Source: Corynebacterium sp.
GTDB taxonomy: Bacteria > Actinomycetota > Actinomycetes > Mycobacteriales > Mycobacteriaceae
Direction: 5' to 3'
DNA: 64,000 bases
Assembly (NCBI GenBank): GCA_030530875.1
Contig: JAUMUD010000008.1
Span: forward strand, 1-64,000
Shown here: positions 27,045-35,558 of the stretch, one piece after another
Numbering within the stretch: the stretch's first letter is position 1
Layout of the letters: each line of letters begins with the position of its first letter
Position numbers and translations under genes: made by a program
The notes under the pieces: model-generated
The model's database searches: none
Told to the model about the DNA's origin: nothing
What the model saw: only the letters and a program-made list of their open reading frames with translations

Positions 27045-28355
27045 ATGCGAGACCTCAACTACCGGCTCCCACAGAAGCGCATCTTCGCCGGCACCCACGC
27101 CAAGTCCGAAGCCCTCGATGCCGAGCGCGCCACCTACGTCGCCCGCGCCCTGCAGCCCGGACTCCCTGGCTATGTCACAGATGGTGACGGCGGTGTGCTT
27201 CTCGACGCCGACGGCAACCAGTATATTGACTTCGCTTCCGGCATTGCAGTGACCAGCGTCGGCGCTTCCAATAAGGCCGTGGCTGAGGCCGTCGCCGCCC
27301 AGGCCGCATCCCTCACCCACACCTGCTTCATGGTTTCCCCTTATGCCGGCTATGTGGAGGTGGCCAAGGAGCTTGCCGCCCTCACCCCTGGTGATTTCCC
27401 AAAGAAGACTGTGCTGCTCAACTCCGGCGCGGAGGCCGTCGAGAATGCTGTGAAGATTTCCCGCGCCTATACCGGCAAGAATGGCGTTGTGGTCTTCGAC
27501 CGCTCCTACCACGGCCGCACCAACCTCACCATGGCCATGACTGCCAAGCACAAGCCATATAAGACCGGCTTTGGCCCTTTCGCCCCGGATGTTTACCGCA
27601 TGCCAGCCTCCTACCCACTGCGCGATAAGCTCACCGGCCCTGAGACCGCCACCATTGCTATTACCCGCATGGAGCAGGAAGTCGGCGTGGATAACCTCGC
27701 CTGCATTGTCATCGAACCAATCCAGGGCGAGGGCGGCTTTATTGACTTCGCCCCAGGCTTCCTGCCAGCACTCTCCGAGTGGTGCACCGCCAATGGCGTC
27801 ATCTTCGTCGCCGATGAAATCCAAGCCGGCTTCTGCCGCACCGGCGACTGGTTCGCCGTCAACCACGAGGGCGTCATCCCTGACCTCATCACCACTGCCA
27901 AGGGCATTGCCGGTGGCCTGCCACTTTCCGCAGTAACCGGCCGTGCGGAAATCATGGACGCCCCGGTAGTCGGTGGCCTCGGTGGCACCTACGGTGGCAA
28001 CCCAGTCGCCTGTGCCGCAGCACTTGCCACCATCGAATACATGCGCGAGGTCGACCTCAATTCCCGCGCCCGCGAGATGGAGGCCATCATCCGTGAGGAA
28101 TTCGCCCCTATTCTTTCGCTTTCCGACGTCCTCGAGCTGCGCGGCCGTGGTGCCATGATGGCCCTTGAATTCCGCTCCGCCGCCCAGGTCAAGGACATTG
28201 CCGCCAAGGCCAAGGCCGAAAATATTCTCATCCTCACCTGCGGTCTTGATGGCACCGTGATTCGTCTTCTTCCTGCTCTTGTCATGTCCGAAGGTCTTCT
28301 GCGCGAGGGCCTTCAGGTTCTGCGTTCCATTATCGAGGAGGTTCTCAATGACTAA
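27045..28355 (+). CDS. gabT: 4-aminobutyrate aminotransferase
   Basis: PLP enzyme that moves the amino group of GABA to 2-oxoglutarate, giving succinate semialdehyde. The 436 residues show the class III aminotransferase features LLNSGAEAVENAVKISRAYTGK, the EPIQGEGGF block, VADEIQAGFCRTG with the PLP aspartate, and TTAKGIAGGLPLSAVTGR with the PLP lysine. I chose the ATG at 27045, 6 bases after AAAGGAA; the longer frame has no such site. Its stop overlaps the gabD start by 8 bases. Confidence 0.95.
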   Translation: MRDLNYRLPQKRIFAGTHAKSEALDAERATYVARALQPGLPGYVTDGDGGVLLDADGNQYIDFASGIAVTSVGASNKAVAEAVAAQAASLTHTCFMVSPYAGYVEVAKELAALTPGDFPKKTVLLNSGAEAVENAVKISRAYTGKNGVVVFDRSYHGRTNLTMAMTAKHKPYKTGFGPFAPDVYRMPASYPLRDKLTGPETATIAITRMEQEVGVDNLACIVIEPIQGEGGFIDFAPGFLPALSEWCTANGVIFVADEIQAGFCRTGDWFAVNHEGVIPDLITTAKGIAGGLPLSAVTGRAEIMDAPVVGGLGGTYGGNPVACAAALATIEYMREVDLNSRAREMEAIIREEFAPILSLSDVLELRGRGAMMALEFRSAAQVKDIAAKAKAENILILTCGLDGTVIRLLPALVMSEGLLREGLQVLRSIIEEVLND

Positions 28356-29706
28356 TGTCGAAGTTCTCAACCCAGCCACCGGCCTGGTCATCGGCTCTGT
28401 TGCCGATATGAGCGTGGATACTGCGCTTGAATTCCTGGGTGCCGCGACCATAGCAGGTAGCGCTTGGGCCGAAACTGCACCGCGCACCAAGGCCACTCTG
28501 CTCTATGCCATCTTCGAGGCCGTAGCCGCCAGGACCGAGGAAATTGCCCAGATTATGCATGAGGAATCCGGCAAGACCTTGGAGGAAGCCCGTGGTGAGG
28601 TCGCCTATGGCAATGAATACTTCCGCTGGTTCGCTGAGGAAGCCACTCGCATTCCGGGCCGTGTGAACCAGGCCCCAGCCGGCACGGGCACCATTGTGGT
28701 TACCCGCACCCCGGTCGGCCCTGTTCTTGCCATTACCCCATGGAATTTCCCGCTGGCCATGGCCACCCGCAAGATCGCCCCAGCCCTTGCTGCTGGTTGC
28801 CCAATTCTTGTCAAGCCCGCCCGTGAGACCCCATTCACCATGCTCAAGCTTGAGGAAATCATCCACGAGGTCATGCGCGCCCAGGGCATCAATACTGATC
28901 TCTTCCGCGTCATTACCTCCCGTAGCTCCGCTGCCATTTCCGAAGCCCTCATGAATGACCCACGCCTGCGCAAGGTCACCTTCACCGGCTCCACCGCAGT
29001 GGGCAAAAAGCTCGTTGCCCAGTCCGTTCCTGGCCTTCTTCGTATGAGCATGGAACTTGGTGGCAATGCCCCATTTGTCATTGCTGCCGATGCCGACCTT
29101 GATGTGGTCCTCCCCCAGGCTATGGCAGCCAAGATGCGTAACTGGGGCCAGGCCTGTATTGCGGCAAACCGCTTTATCGTCGAAAAGCCAATTGCCGAGG
29201 CCTTCACCCAACGCCTCCTCGAAGAATTCCACGCCCTCGAGCCCCGCCCACTTATTACCGATAAGCAGCGTGCCCAGGTCCACGAACTCGTCCACGATGC
29301 AGTCGAGCGTGGCGCAACCCTGCTCACCGGCGGGGAAATCCCCGAGGGTCCCGGCTACTTCTACCCAGCCACCATCCTCACCGACATCCCTGCCGATGCC
29401 CGCATCCTCCGCGAGGAGATCTTTGGCCCCGTGGCACCAATCATCACCACCAACAGCCTTGACGAGGCCATCAACCTCGCCAATGACACCGAGTTCGGCC
29501 TTGCCTCCTATGGTTTCTCCACCAACCACAACACCTGCCAGCGCTTTGCCCGTGAACTCAAAGCCGGCATGGTCGGTATCAACCGTGGTGCCATCTCTGA
29601 TCCGGCCGCCCCATTCGGTGGCATCCTCCAATCCGGCTTCGGCCGCGAAGGTGGTACCGAGGGCATCGAGGAATACCTCGATACCAAATACATCGCTCTC
29701 ACCTAA
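28348..29706 (+). CDS. gabD: NAD(P)-dependent succinate-semialdehyde dehydrogenase
   Basis: Oxidises succinate semialdehyde to succinate, the second step of the GABA shunt. The 452 residues contain ITPWNFPLAM, FTGSTAVGKKL, the catalytic glutamate in MELGGNAPF and the catalytic cysteine in GQACIAANRF. The start at 28348 lies 6 bases after GAGGAGG inside the end of gabT. At 452 residues it is a little shorter than E. coli GabD, closer to the short aldehyde dehydrogenases of actinobacteria. Confidence 0.94.
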   Translation: MTNVEVLNPATGLVIGSVADMSVDTALEFLGAATIAGSAWAETAPRTKATLLYAIFEAVAARTEEIAQIMHEESGKTLEEARGEVAYGNEYFRWFAEEATRIPGRVNQAPAGTGTIVVTRTPVGPVLAITPWNFPLAMATRKIAPALAAGCPILVKPARETPFTMLKLEEIIHEVMRAQGINTDLFRVITSRSSAAISEALMNDPRLRKVTFTGSTAVGKKLVAQSVPGLLRMSMELGGNAPFVIAADADLDVVLPQAMAAKMRNWGQACIAANRFIVEKPIAEAFTQRLLEEFHALEPRPLITDKQRAQVHELVHDAVERGATLLTGGEIPEGPGYFYPATILTDIPADARILREEIFGPVAPIITTNSLDEAINLANDTEFGLASYGFSTNHNTCQRFARELKAGMVGINRGAISDPAAPFGGILQSGFGREGGTEGIEEYLDTKYIALT

Positions 29707-29744
29707 TCTCAACTTCACTCCCCCTATCCCCTTAGGAGGCTCCC

Positions 29745-30935
29745 ATGCAAAAAGTGGGCAAACACCACATCAGCGCCATGCAGGGCGTGGCCCTAATTTT
29801 CGGCACCAATATCGGCGCCGGCATTCTCTCCCTGCCCTACGCCGGCCGCAATGGCGGCTTCCTCGCTCTGCTCATCGCCCTCATTATCGCCGGCACGCTG
29901 ACCACCATCTCCATGCTCTACGTGGCCGAAGTCTCCCTTCGCACCAAAGAGCCCCTGCAGCTCTCCGGCCTGGCCGAACGCTACCTCGGCCAATGGGGCC
30001 GCTGGCCCGTCTTCATCGCCATCGTGATTAACGGCATCGGCGCCCTCATCGCCTATGCCGATGGCTCCGGCCGCCTGCTCCACAACCTCCTTGGCCTCCC
30101 ACCCACAGTCGGCACCCTCATCTTCTTCGCCCTGGGCGCCTGGGTCATGTGGAAGGGCCTCCACGCCACCGGAATCGCTGAGGCCGCCATCACCACAGGC
30201 ATGGCCATCATCATCGCCATCCTCTGTGCCTGGACCATTTTCGGCCCCGGCATCAGCGCCGATAACCTACTCATCCTCCATCCCTTCTATATCGTGCCCA
30301 TCATGAACCTCGCGGTCTTCACCTTCCTGGCACAATACGTGGTCCCTGAGCTCGCCCGCGGTTTGGCCGATCACAACCCAACCGCCATCCCCAAGGCCAT
30401 CGTCGCCGGCATGGTCGCCACCGGCTTCACCCTTGCCGCCGTCCCCTTCGCCGCCCTTGGCCTCATGGGAACCAATGTCACCGAAGTTGTCACCATCGCC
30501 TGGGGCGAACGGCTGGGCACCTTCGCCTACTACCTGGCTAATATCTTCGCCCTGCTCGCCATGCTCACCAGCTTCCTGGCCATTGGTTTCACCACCATGC
30601 GCAATGTCCTCGACATCCTCCACTGGCCACAAAAGGGCACCCCACGCGTCATTGCCGTCGCCCTCACCGTCTGCATCCCACTCATCATCGCGCTGCTCGG
30701 TGTCACCAGCTTCGTCGATGCCCTGGGATATGCCGGTGGCTTCTCCGGCGCCATCATGTCCATTATCCCGGTTCTGCTCCTCCATGCGTCTCGGAAGAAA
30801 GGCGACATCACCCCGCCATGGACGGTCGGCTGGTATGGCCACGCAAGCATCCAAGGTATAATCATCATCGTTTACACCCTCGCTTTTATCTACTCCCTGA
30901 CCAGCCTCTTCGGCATCCTCCCCTCCGGCTGGTAA
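29745..30935 (+). CDS. Amino-acid permease of the aromatic amino acid (HAAAP/AAAP) type, probable GABA uptake
   Basis: An integral membrane carrier of 396 residues with about 11 hydrophobic segments. The start GVALIFGTNIGAGILSLPYAGRNGG and the AYADGSGRLL segment place it in the HAAAP/AAAP group (Trp/Tyr permease relatives), not in the APC family of classical GabP. An AGGAGG site precedes the ATG. Its place after gabT-gabD suggests GABA as the substrate. That is context, not motif evidence, and aromatic or other amino acids remain possible. Confidence 0.85.
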   Translation: MQKVGKHHISAMQGVALIFGTNIGAGILSLPYAGRNGGFLALLIALIIAGTLTTISMLYVAEVSLRTKEPLQLSGLAERYLGQWGRWPVFIAIVINGIGALIAYADGSGRLLHNLLGLPPTVGTLIFFALGAWVMWKGLHATGIAEAAITTGMAIIIAILCAWTIFGPGISADNLLILHPFYIVPIMNLAVFTFLAQYVVPELARGLADHNPTAIPKAIVAGMVATGFTLAAVPFAALGLMGTNVTEVVTIAWGERLGTFAYYLANIFALLAMLTSFLAIGFTTMRNVLDILHWPQKGTPRVIAVALTVCIPLIIALLGVTSFVDALGYAGGFSGAIMSIIPVLLLHASRKKGDITPPWTVGWYGHASIQGIIIIVYTLAFIYSLTSLFGILPSGW

Positions 30936-30976
30936 AACCCGCCATATCACATATCCGACATACCAGGGTTCACCCC

Positions 30977-31001
30977 TGTGGATAACCCACCTCTATCCAC
31001 A
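30977..31001. promoter_or_regulatory. Inverted pair of DnaA-box-like sequences
   Basis: TGTGGATAA (30977-30985), the exact complement of the DnaA box TTATCCACA, faces CTATCCACA (30993-31001), one mismatch. They lie between the permease and the HNH gene. One perfect box can occur by chance; an inverted pair in a non-coding gap is less expected. Confidence 0.4.
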
Positions 31002-31097
31002 GGCTCGGGCCCAATTTTCAAAAATCGCACCCACGCGCCCGCCAAATATGCCAATCTAGGTTCACCTTATCCCCAACCCCCAAAGGAGGTGAACCGC

Positions 31098-32522
31098 ATG
31101 CAACATCGCTACGCAACCATGCAAGCCGCCGAGCGCATCTTCGCCATGGACTGTTGGCAGCAATTTGGCAATCACAATAAAGCCAGCGTCGACAAGCTCA
31201 CACAGATGCTCAACTGCTCGCGTGTCGACGCCCGCAATCTTCTGCTCGCAGGCGAGCTCCTGTGCCACAACCTAGTGGCTGGACTGCTAACGCAATACAA
31301 TATTCCGATTAGCTCCATTGCCCGCATTGGCCAGGCTCTTTCCGGATTGAAGGAAACCCGGAGTCGCTTCCGCGACCTCCACCTCTTCCTTCGCCGGGCC
31401 ATCGACGAGCTTGAAGAGGACCGTGCAGAAGGCATCGTCGCTGGCGTTCTTCGCTTTATTCGCGAGCATAACACTGCGGTCAACAAGAAAAACAAAGAGG
31501 CCGAGGAAGCACATCGTCGGGCTCGCCGTGAACAAACCATCAAGGAAGACCGCGCCGCTGTTGAGCGTGAGCTTGCTATCGCCAATGAAACCGGGCTCTA
31601 TTTCCAACAGTTTGGGCGTTTTACTACCCCAGGCTCCGAGAATCCCGGCATGAGCATGGAGGCCGTGCAGCAGCGCACGGGACTCCCCAATTATCGCGCG
31701 CCCCTTGGTACGGTCTTTCTCGATGTGGTGACCCGCGAGGCTGAGGACAATATGATTGTTCTTTCCGGGCTCACTACTCTCGAGTGCCTGATTCTTACCA
31801 ATGCTGTGCGCTCGCTCATCAAGGACCTTCCGGATGAGCTTCTGCGCCTGCCTGAGCGTGAGGTCATGGGCCATGCTGCCCGTAAGCTTCTGCTTGAGCA
31901 TGTGCATACTCATCCAAAGACCGATCGTGTCACCACCACCGTGGTCACTTTCGCTAAGGACCTTGAGCAAAACAAGGACATTCTCTTCCGTGCTGCCAAT
32001 GGCAAAGAGATTACGGCCGATGAGATGCTGAGCATCCTTGCCGAGCATGGCTCCACCCAGACCCAGATTGTGGTGGATGATACTGGCCGTGTTATCAGCG
32101 AGTTCGAAGGGCGCCTTGCACCAAAGTCTTTCCGACGCTGGCATCAGGTCGAAACCGACTGCTGCGCCGGCTGCATGACTGACCTTCGTCTTACCGAGCA
32201 CCACATGGTGCCATGGGCAGAGTGCCAGGAAACCAGCTATGACAATATGGTGCCACTGTGCATTAAGTGCCACCCTATTGTGGAGAAGAATCCAGAAAAC
32301 TTCGCTGTCTACTATGACCTTGGTTATTCTGTGATGCGCCGACCTGATGGACGTGTGCGTGCTACCCCACTTTCCCGTCGCTTTGCTGCAGTTTCTCGTG
32401 CACTAACGGAGAAGTACAACCTGGACCAGGAGGATTTTGTTGCCGCTGCGGCTATCCGCCAGAGTCTCAAGCGTCGCGCTATTGCGCGTTTTGAGCAAAA
32501 CGGTGGAGGACCCAATGCGTAA
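31098..32522 (+). CDS. HNH endonuclease-domain protein (DUF222/13E12-like architecture)
   Basis: The 474-residue product has a long helical N-terminal region, a charged coiled segment at about 140-165, and a C-terminal HNH domain: CAGCMTDLRLTEHHMVPW, then an asparagine in YDNMVPLC and CIKCHPIVEKNP, with two Cys-x2-Cys pairs for structural zinc. Such proteins are abundant in actinobacteria and their role is unclear; some are counted as repeat-family or mobile-element-like genes. I chose the ATG at 31098 because AGGAGGTGA lies 6 bases upstream. Its end overlaps the convergent ClC gene by 44 bases. No attachment site or terminal repeat is seen. Confidence 0.85.
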   Translation: MQHRYATMQAAERIFAMDCWQQFGNHNKASVDKLTQMLNCSRVDARNLLLAGELLCHNLVAGLLTQYNIPISSIARIGQALSGLKETRSRFRDLHLFLRRAIDELEEDRAEGIVAGVLRFIREHNTAVNKKNKEAEEAHRRARREQTIKEDRAAVERELAIANETGLYFQQFGRFTTPGSENPGMSMEAVQQRTGLPNYRAPLGTVFLDVVTREAEDNMIVLSGLTTLECLILTNAVRSLIKDLPDELLRLPEREVMGHAARKLLLEHVHTHPKTDRVTTTVVTFAKDLEQNKDILFRAANGKEITADEMLSILAEHGSTQTQIVVDDTGRVISEFEGRLAPKSFRRWHQVETDCCAGCMTDLRLTEHHMVPWAECQETSYDNMVPLCIKCHPIVEKNPENFAVYYDLGYSVMRRPDGRVRATPLSRRFAAVSRALTEKYNLDQEDFVAAAAIRQSLKRRAIARFEQNGGGPNA

Positions 32523-33831
32523 ATACATAATTCCACGCCCAGGTCAGTACACCTACACCTACCAGGACTGCTGCCCAGCTATAGGGCATGCCGGTAATTT
32601 CAATGACGCACAAAATGGCAAAGGCCATGGACTTATTCGTGATGCCCAAAATCACGCCTGCTCCTGCTGCGCAGAAGACGATAAAGACGCCCACATGTGT
32701 GGGGACCAGTCCACCCATTGCCAGCAGGAAGAAAATGGTCGAGCCAAAGGCAGCGCCTGTGGAGGCCGAAGGCATCAGCAGGCCACCGGCCATGCCCGAA
32801 CGAAGACTAATGGCGGTAAGCAACGGCTTGATAATCAGCAAAGCCACGCTGATTCCCAGGCCAGCACTCATTGCCACATCGGGCTTATCCACGTCATAGT
32901 AAAGAGTTGCCGACCCATTACCCAGGGACTGCGGAAGCACAATACCCACCAAGGCGGTGATGACACCAACCAGGGTCATGCCCAAGATTTTGCTCTCCTC
33001 GAGCTTGCGGTAGCGGCCAAGAACCTGGCCAGGGTTTGCCACCACAATGGAGTTATTGGAGCGGCCTCGTGCCTGGTCCATCAGCCAACTAAATCCCCAT
33101 GCCAGGATTGGAGCTAGTGGAATGACCAAGAGTACCCAGCCGAGACGAGGGAAGTCACTGATGTTATAGGAGCCGATATAGAGAACTGGTTTATGACCAA
33201 CCACACTCCACGCTACTTCAGCAGCAATCCAGCAGATAGCGCCCGAGGCAATAACACCTGCTACCGTCCACGCACCATAGAGTGTTGTGAGGGCAAAGGG
33301 AATGCCTGCCCATGGTGCACCATAGACACTGGCCAGAGCTGCTGCCGCCCCGCAGCTAATAATCATCCTGCGGCGGTCCGGATCATCTAGGTCCTTAAAG
33401 AGTGGTACCTGTGCTTTGAGTTTGCCCAAAACGTCAATGCAGGCTGCCGCCATCTGACGGGGCGCACCCTCACGACCAATGGAGAATCCCGCACCTACAG
33501 CAATGAGCTGTGTCAATGCATCGGCCATGGTGCCGATAAATGGGAGCTTTGTTCCCTCGGTTGCGCTTTCCACACTGACCAGCTGTGTGCGTGCACGAAT
33601 CACGTACCAGAGGCAGGCGATAAGAGCACCACCGATGATGGGGACGAGGATCATGCGGGTGGTATGGACATTCGAGTGGGCGTGCAGGAAGTTTGTGGAG
33701 TAGGTGCCATACATCAGCCACCGCACGAAAGAGAGAAAGTGAATTTCAACAATGCCAACTAGCCCTGCTATGACGCCCGCGATGGGAATCCAATAGCAGA
33801 GGTATAGATTGTTGCGCAGCCAGGCTGCCAT
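32479..33831 (-). CDS. ClC-family chloride channel/antiporter
   Basis: An integral membrane protein of 450 residues. The ClC landmarks are visible: GFSIGREGAPRQMAAACID (the GREGP filter region, with Ala for Pro), YGAPWAGIPFALTT, and GGLLMPSASTGAAFGS near the C-terminus (GxFxP region). There is no CBS domain. The usual GSGIP motif is replaced by an EGTKLP-type sequence, so ion selectivity cannot be assumed. I chose the ATG at 33831 over a GTG two codons upstream because AGGAAGGAAA is better placed. The 3' end overlaps the HNH gene on the other strand. Confidence 0.88.
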   Translation of the reverse strand: MAAWLRNNLYLCYWIPIAGVIAGLVGIVEIHFLSFVRWLMYGTYSTNFLHAHSNVHTTRMILVPIIGGALIACLWYVIRARTQLVSVESATEGTKLPFIGTMADALTQLIAVGAGFSIGREGAPRQMAAACIDVLGKLKAQVPLFKDLDDPDRRRMIISCGAAAALASVYGAPWAGIPFALTTLYGAWTVAGVIASGAICWIAAEVAWSVVGHKPVLYIGSYNISDFPRLGWVLLVIPLAPILAWGFSWLMDQARGRSNNSIVVANPGQVLGRYRKLEESKILGMTLVGVITALVGIVLPQSLGNGSATLYYDVDKPDVAMSAGLGISVALLIIKPLLTAISLRSGMAGGLLMPSASTGAAFGSTIFFLLAMGGLVPTHVGVFIVFCAAGAGVILGITNKSMAFAILCVIEITGMPYSWAAVLVGVGVLTWAWNYVFTHWVLHRFAQNAQ

Positions 33832-33848
33832 TATCACTTTCCTTCCTC

Positions 33849-34577
33849 TTATAGATTCTTTTTCTTTACACCCTTGGAGGAATTAAGCATCGCACCAAAG
33901 ACCACGACAACTACCAAGCCGATGGCAACATAGTTCGACACCTTGCCATAGGCCTTGAGAACATCTACTGCTGGTTCGCCCAGCCAGTAGCCCAGCGCAA
34001 CATATCCGCAGCGCCAGATGAATGCGGAAATATAGTCGACAATGAGGAACTTCTTGATGTCCATCTTGTGTGCACCGGCCAGCACGTAGACTACTGTGCC
34101 GATTGGCAGCGGGATGGGGATATAGGAGATGAAGATACCAAACCAGCCGAGCTTCTTTGCCCATTTTTCGGCATTCTCAAAGCGCTTCTTCGCACGCTTT
34201 GAACTCGAGGCCCAGACTTCAATCATGCCTCGACCCCAGAGTTTGCCGGCCCACCAGTAGATCCAGTCAAACTTGATGAGGGAGAGTGCACCGAAAAGAA
34301 GCGGAATGAAGATTGGTGGATTTTCCCCCACGGCTTTGAGTGCGCCCAGACCGGTCGCACCCATATAGGAGCCCAGGAGGGCTACCATCCATGGAAGACG
34401 TGAAGGATCACCAAGCAGCCATGCGCGAAGTGGCATGATAGCAAAGCCGTATGCGGCAATCACCGCAAAAAGACTGAGACATGTAATTTCTTTACGAGTC
34501 GGCTTCTTCTTCCAGGGCATACCCGGTGCTTCCCACCATTGTGGTTCGCCCTGTTCCTTTGGCTCGGTTTGATCCAT
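33849..34577 (-). CDS. DedA/VTT-domain inner-membrane protein
   Basis: The 242-residue protein has several hydrophobic segments and the VTT-type core GIFISYIPIPLPIGTVVYVLAGAHKMDIKKFLIVDYISA. Members of the DedA family are linked to lipid flipping and membrane homeostasis. The start ATG at 34577 lies 7 bases after TAAGCT, so a leaderless transcript is likely. It precedes the ClC gene by 17 bases and the two are probably one operon. Confidence 0.85.
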   Translation of the reverse strand: MDQTEPKEQGEPQWWEAPGMPWKKKPTRKEITCLSLFAVIAAYGFAIMPLRAWLLGDPSRLPWMVALLGSYMGATGLGALKAVGENPPIFIPLLFGALSLIKFDWIYWWAGKLWGRGMIEVWASSSKRAKKRFENAEKWAKKLGWFGIFISYIPIPLPIGTVVYVLAGAHKMDIKKFLIVDYISAFIWRCGYVALGYWLGEPAVDVLKAYGKVSNYVAIGLVVVVVFGAMLNSSKGVKKKNL

Positions 34578-34816
34578 GACAACAAGCTTAGCAGCCTTGC
34601 CTAGTACCTAGACCACAACCAGCCCGGCGCGACCGCGACCTGCCTCACAAGCTCGCGATCAATCTTGGCCGAGTTCCACCAGGAACACGACCACCCAAGT
34701 AGCGCAACAATCTTCTGCCCTGCTCTCTGCTTCCTTGTCCCGGCCCTTTCGTTGCGTGCGTAACCACGCATGCCTGCTACCGGCCTGCTGCCCGCTCATG
34801 TGCGCAACCACACCGG
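34578..34816. other. 239-base gap between chlD and the DedA gene
   Basis: Somewhat more GC-rich than its surroundings. It holds the predicted -10 TAAGCT of the DedA gene at the left end, a small dyad TGCGT-AACC-ACGCA near 34757-34770 and no convincing gene, riboswitch or terminator. A 46-codon frame on the minus strand (34659-34799) has no ribosome-binding site and no recognisable content. Confidence 0.6.
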
Positions 34817-35482
34817 CTAGTTCGCGATCAGCGTGCCTCGAATCAATCCAGAGCTGAGCTCGGTCAGGTTCACACAGGTTGCACCAATTTGTGCTGCGAG
34901 CTCCTTGGCGAGCCCAAGACGGACCCTGCCACCACGTTCGGAATCAACCACAATACACGGCCAATCGGCCAAGACTGGTGCTGCTTCTTTCAGTGATCCA
35001 TCTGTTGCGCGCCCATCGGTGACTAGCACAATGATGGGGTTTACTGCCCCGTCCTTGTTCACAGCCCGGCGCGCAACATGATCAGCCAGTACCATTCCTG
35101 CACACAGCGGCGTCTTTCCACCGGTGCGGGCCTGGGCTAGGGCCCCGATGGCAAGGTCAATGGAGCTAGTTGGTTCCAGGATTGTTGTGGGCTTGGCGCC
35201 GCGCACGCTGATTACTGCAACATGATCGCGTTTTGTATAGGCTTCAGCTAGCAAGGAGGTGATTGTGCCGGTCACTGCTTGGAGCCTGTCGCGGGCCGCC
35301 ATGGAACCAGAGGCATCGACAAGGAAGATGATGAGGTTGCGCGGCTGGCTTTGCTTGCGGGTTCCGGTGAGATCACTTGCCCGCAGTTGCAGGTGACCGT
35401 CCTTGATTTGGGCACCGCGATTGGCTGCTGCGGAAATAGTTCCAAGAAGATGGATGCCTGGTTCGGTGCCTGGTCCGATCAC
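34817..35482 (-). CDS. chlD: Chelatase subunit D-like protein, vWA domain (part of a split ChlI-ChlD gene)
   Basis: The 221 residues from the GTG at 35482 form a von Willebrand A domain with the MIDAS motif DASGSMAARDRL, a conserved threonine in GGKTPLCAGM and a VTDGRATDG loop, as in the D subunits of Mg- and Co-chelatases. The GTG has no ribosome-binding site. The same frame is open upstream to a TAG at 35599-35597, and those 38 codons look conserved: GRKGQGASQSPRGRVIG matches the GRRGR..SPRGR stretch that precedes the vWA domain in fused homologues. So the true product probably begins in the chlI frame and passes here by a frameshift, or the gene is broken. With CobN such subunits would form a cobaltochelatase; CobN is not in this window. 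Confidence 0.75.
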   Translation of the reverse strand: MIGPGTEPGIHLLGTISAAANRGAQIKDGHLQLRASDLTGTRKQSQPRNLIIFLVDASGSMAARDRLQAVTGTITSLLAEAYTKRDHVAVISVRGAKPTTILEPTSSIDLAIGALAQARTGGKTPLCAGMVLADHVARRAVNKDGAVNPIIVLVTDGRATDGSLKEAAPVLADWPCIVVDSERGGRVRLGLAKELAAQIGATCVNLTELSSGLIRGTLIAN

Positions 35483-35558
35483 ACGACCGCGTGGGGACTG
35501 TGAGGCTCCTTGGCCCTTGCGGCCCTGGGCAAGTTTCTTGTTTTTTCGTGGGTTTTGT

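Noticed and set aside
27012..29718. Long antisense frames opposite gabT and gabD
   Set aside because: They mirror two well-conserved enzymes, show Gly/Ala/His-rich composition and no family pattern.
31098..32522. The HNH gene as a homing endonuclease or insertion element
   Set aside because: No intron, intein, inverted repeat or target duplication is visible around it; such DUF222-like genes are common stand-alone genes in actinobacteria.
34578..34816. Possible cobalamin riboswitch fragment (CTGCTGCCCGC on the plus strand) and a 46-codon frame
   Set aside because: The rest of the B12-box consensus is absent and no plus-strand gene follows; the frame has no ribosome-binding site or recognisable content.
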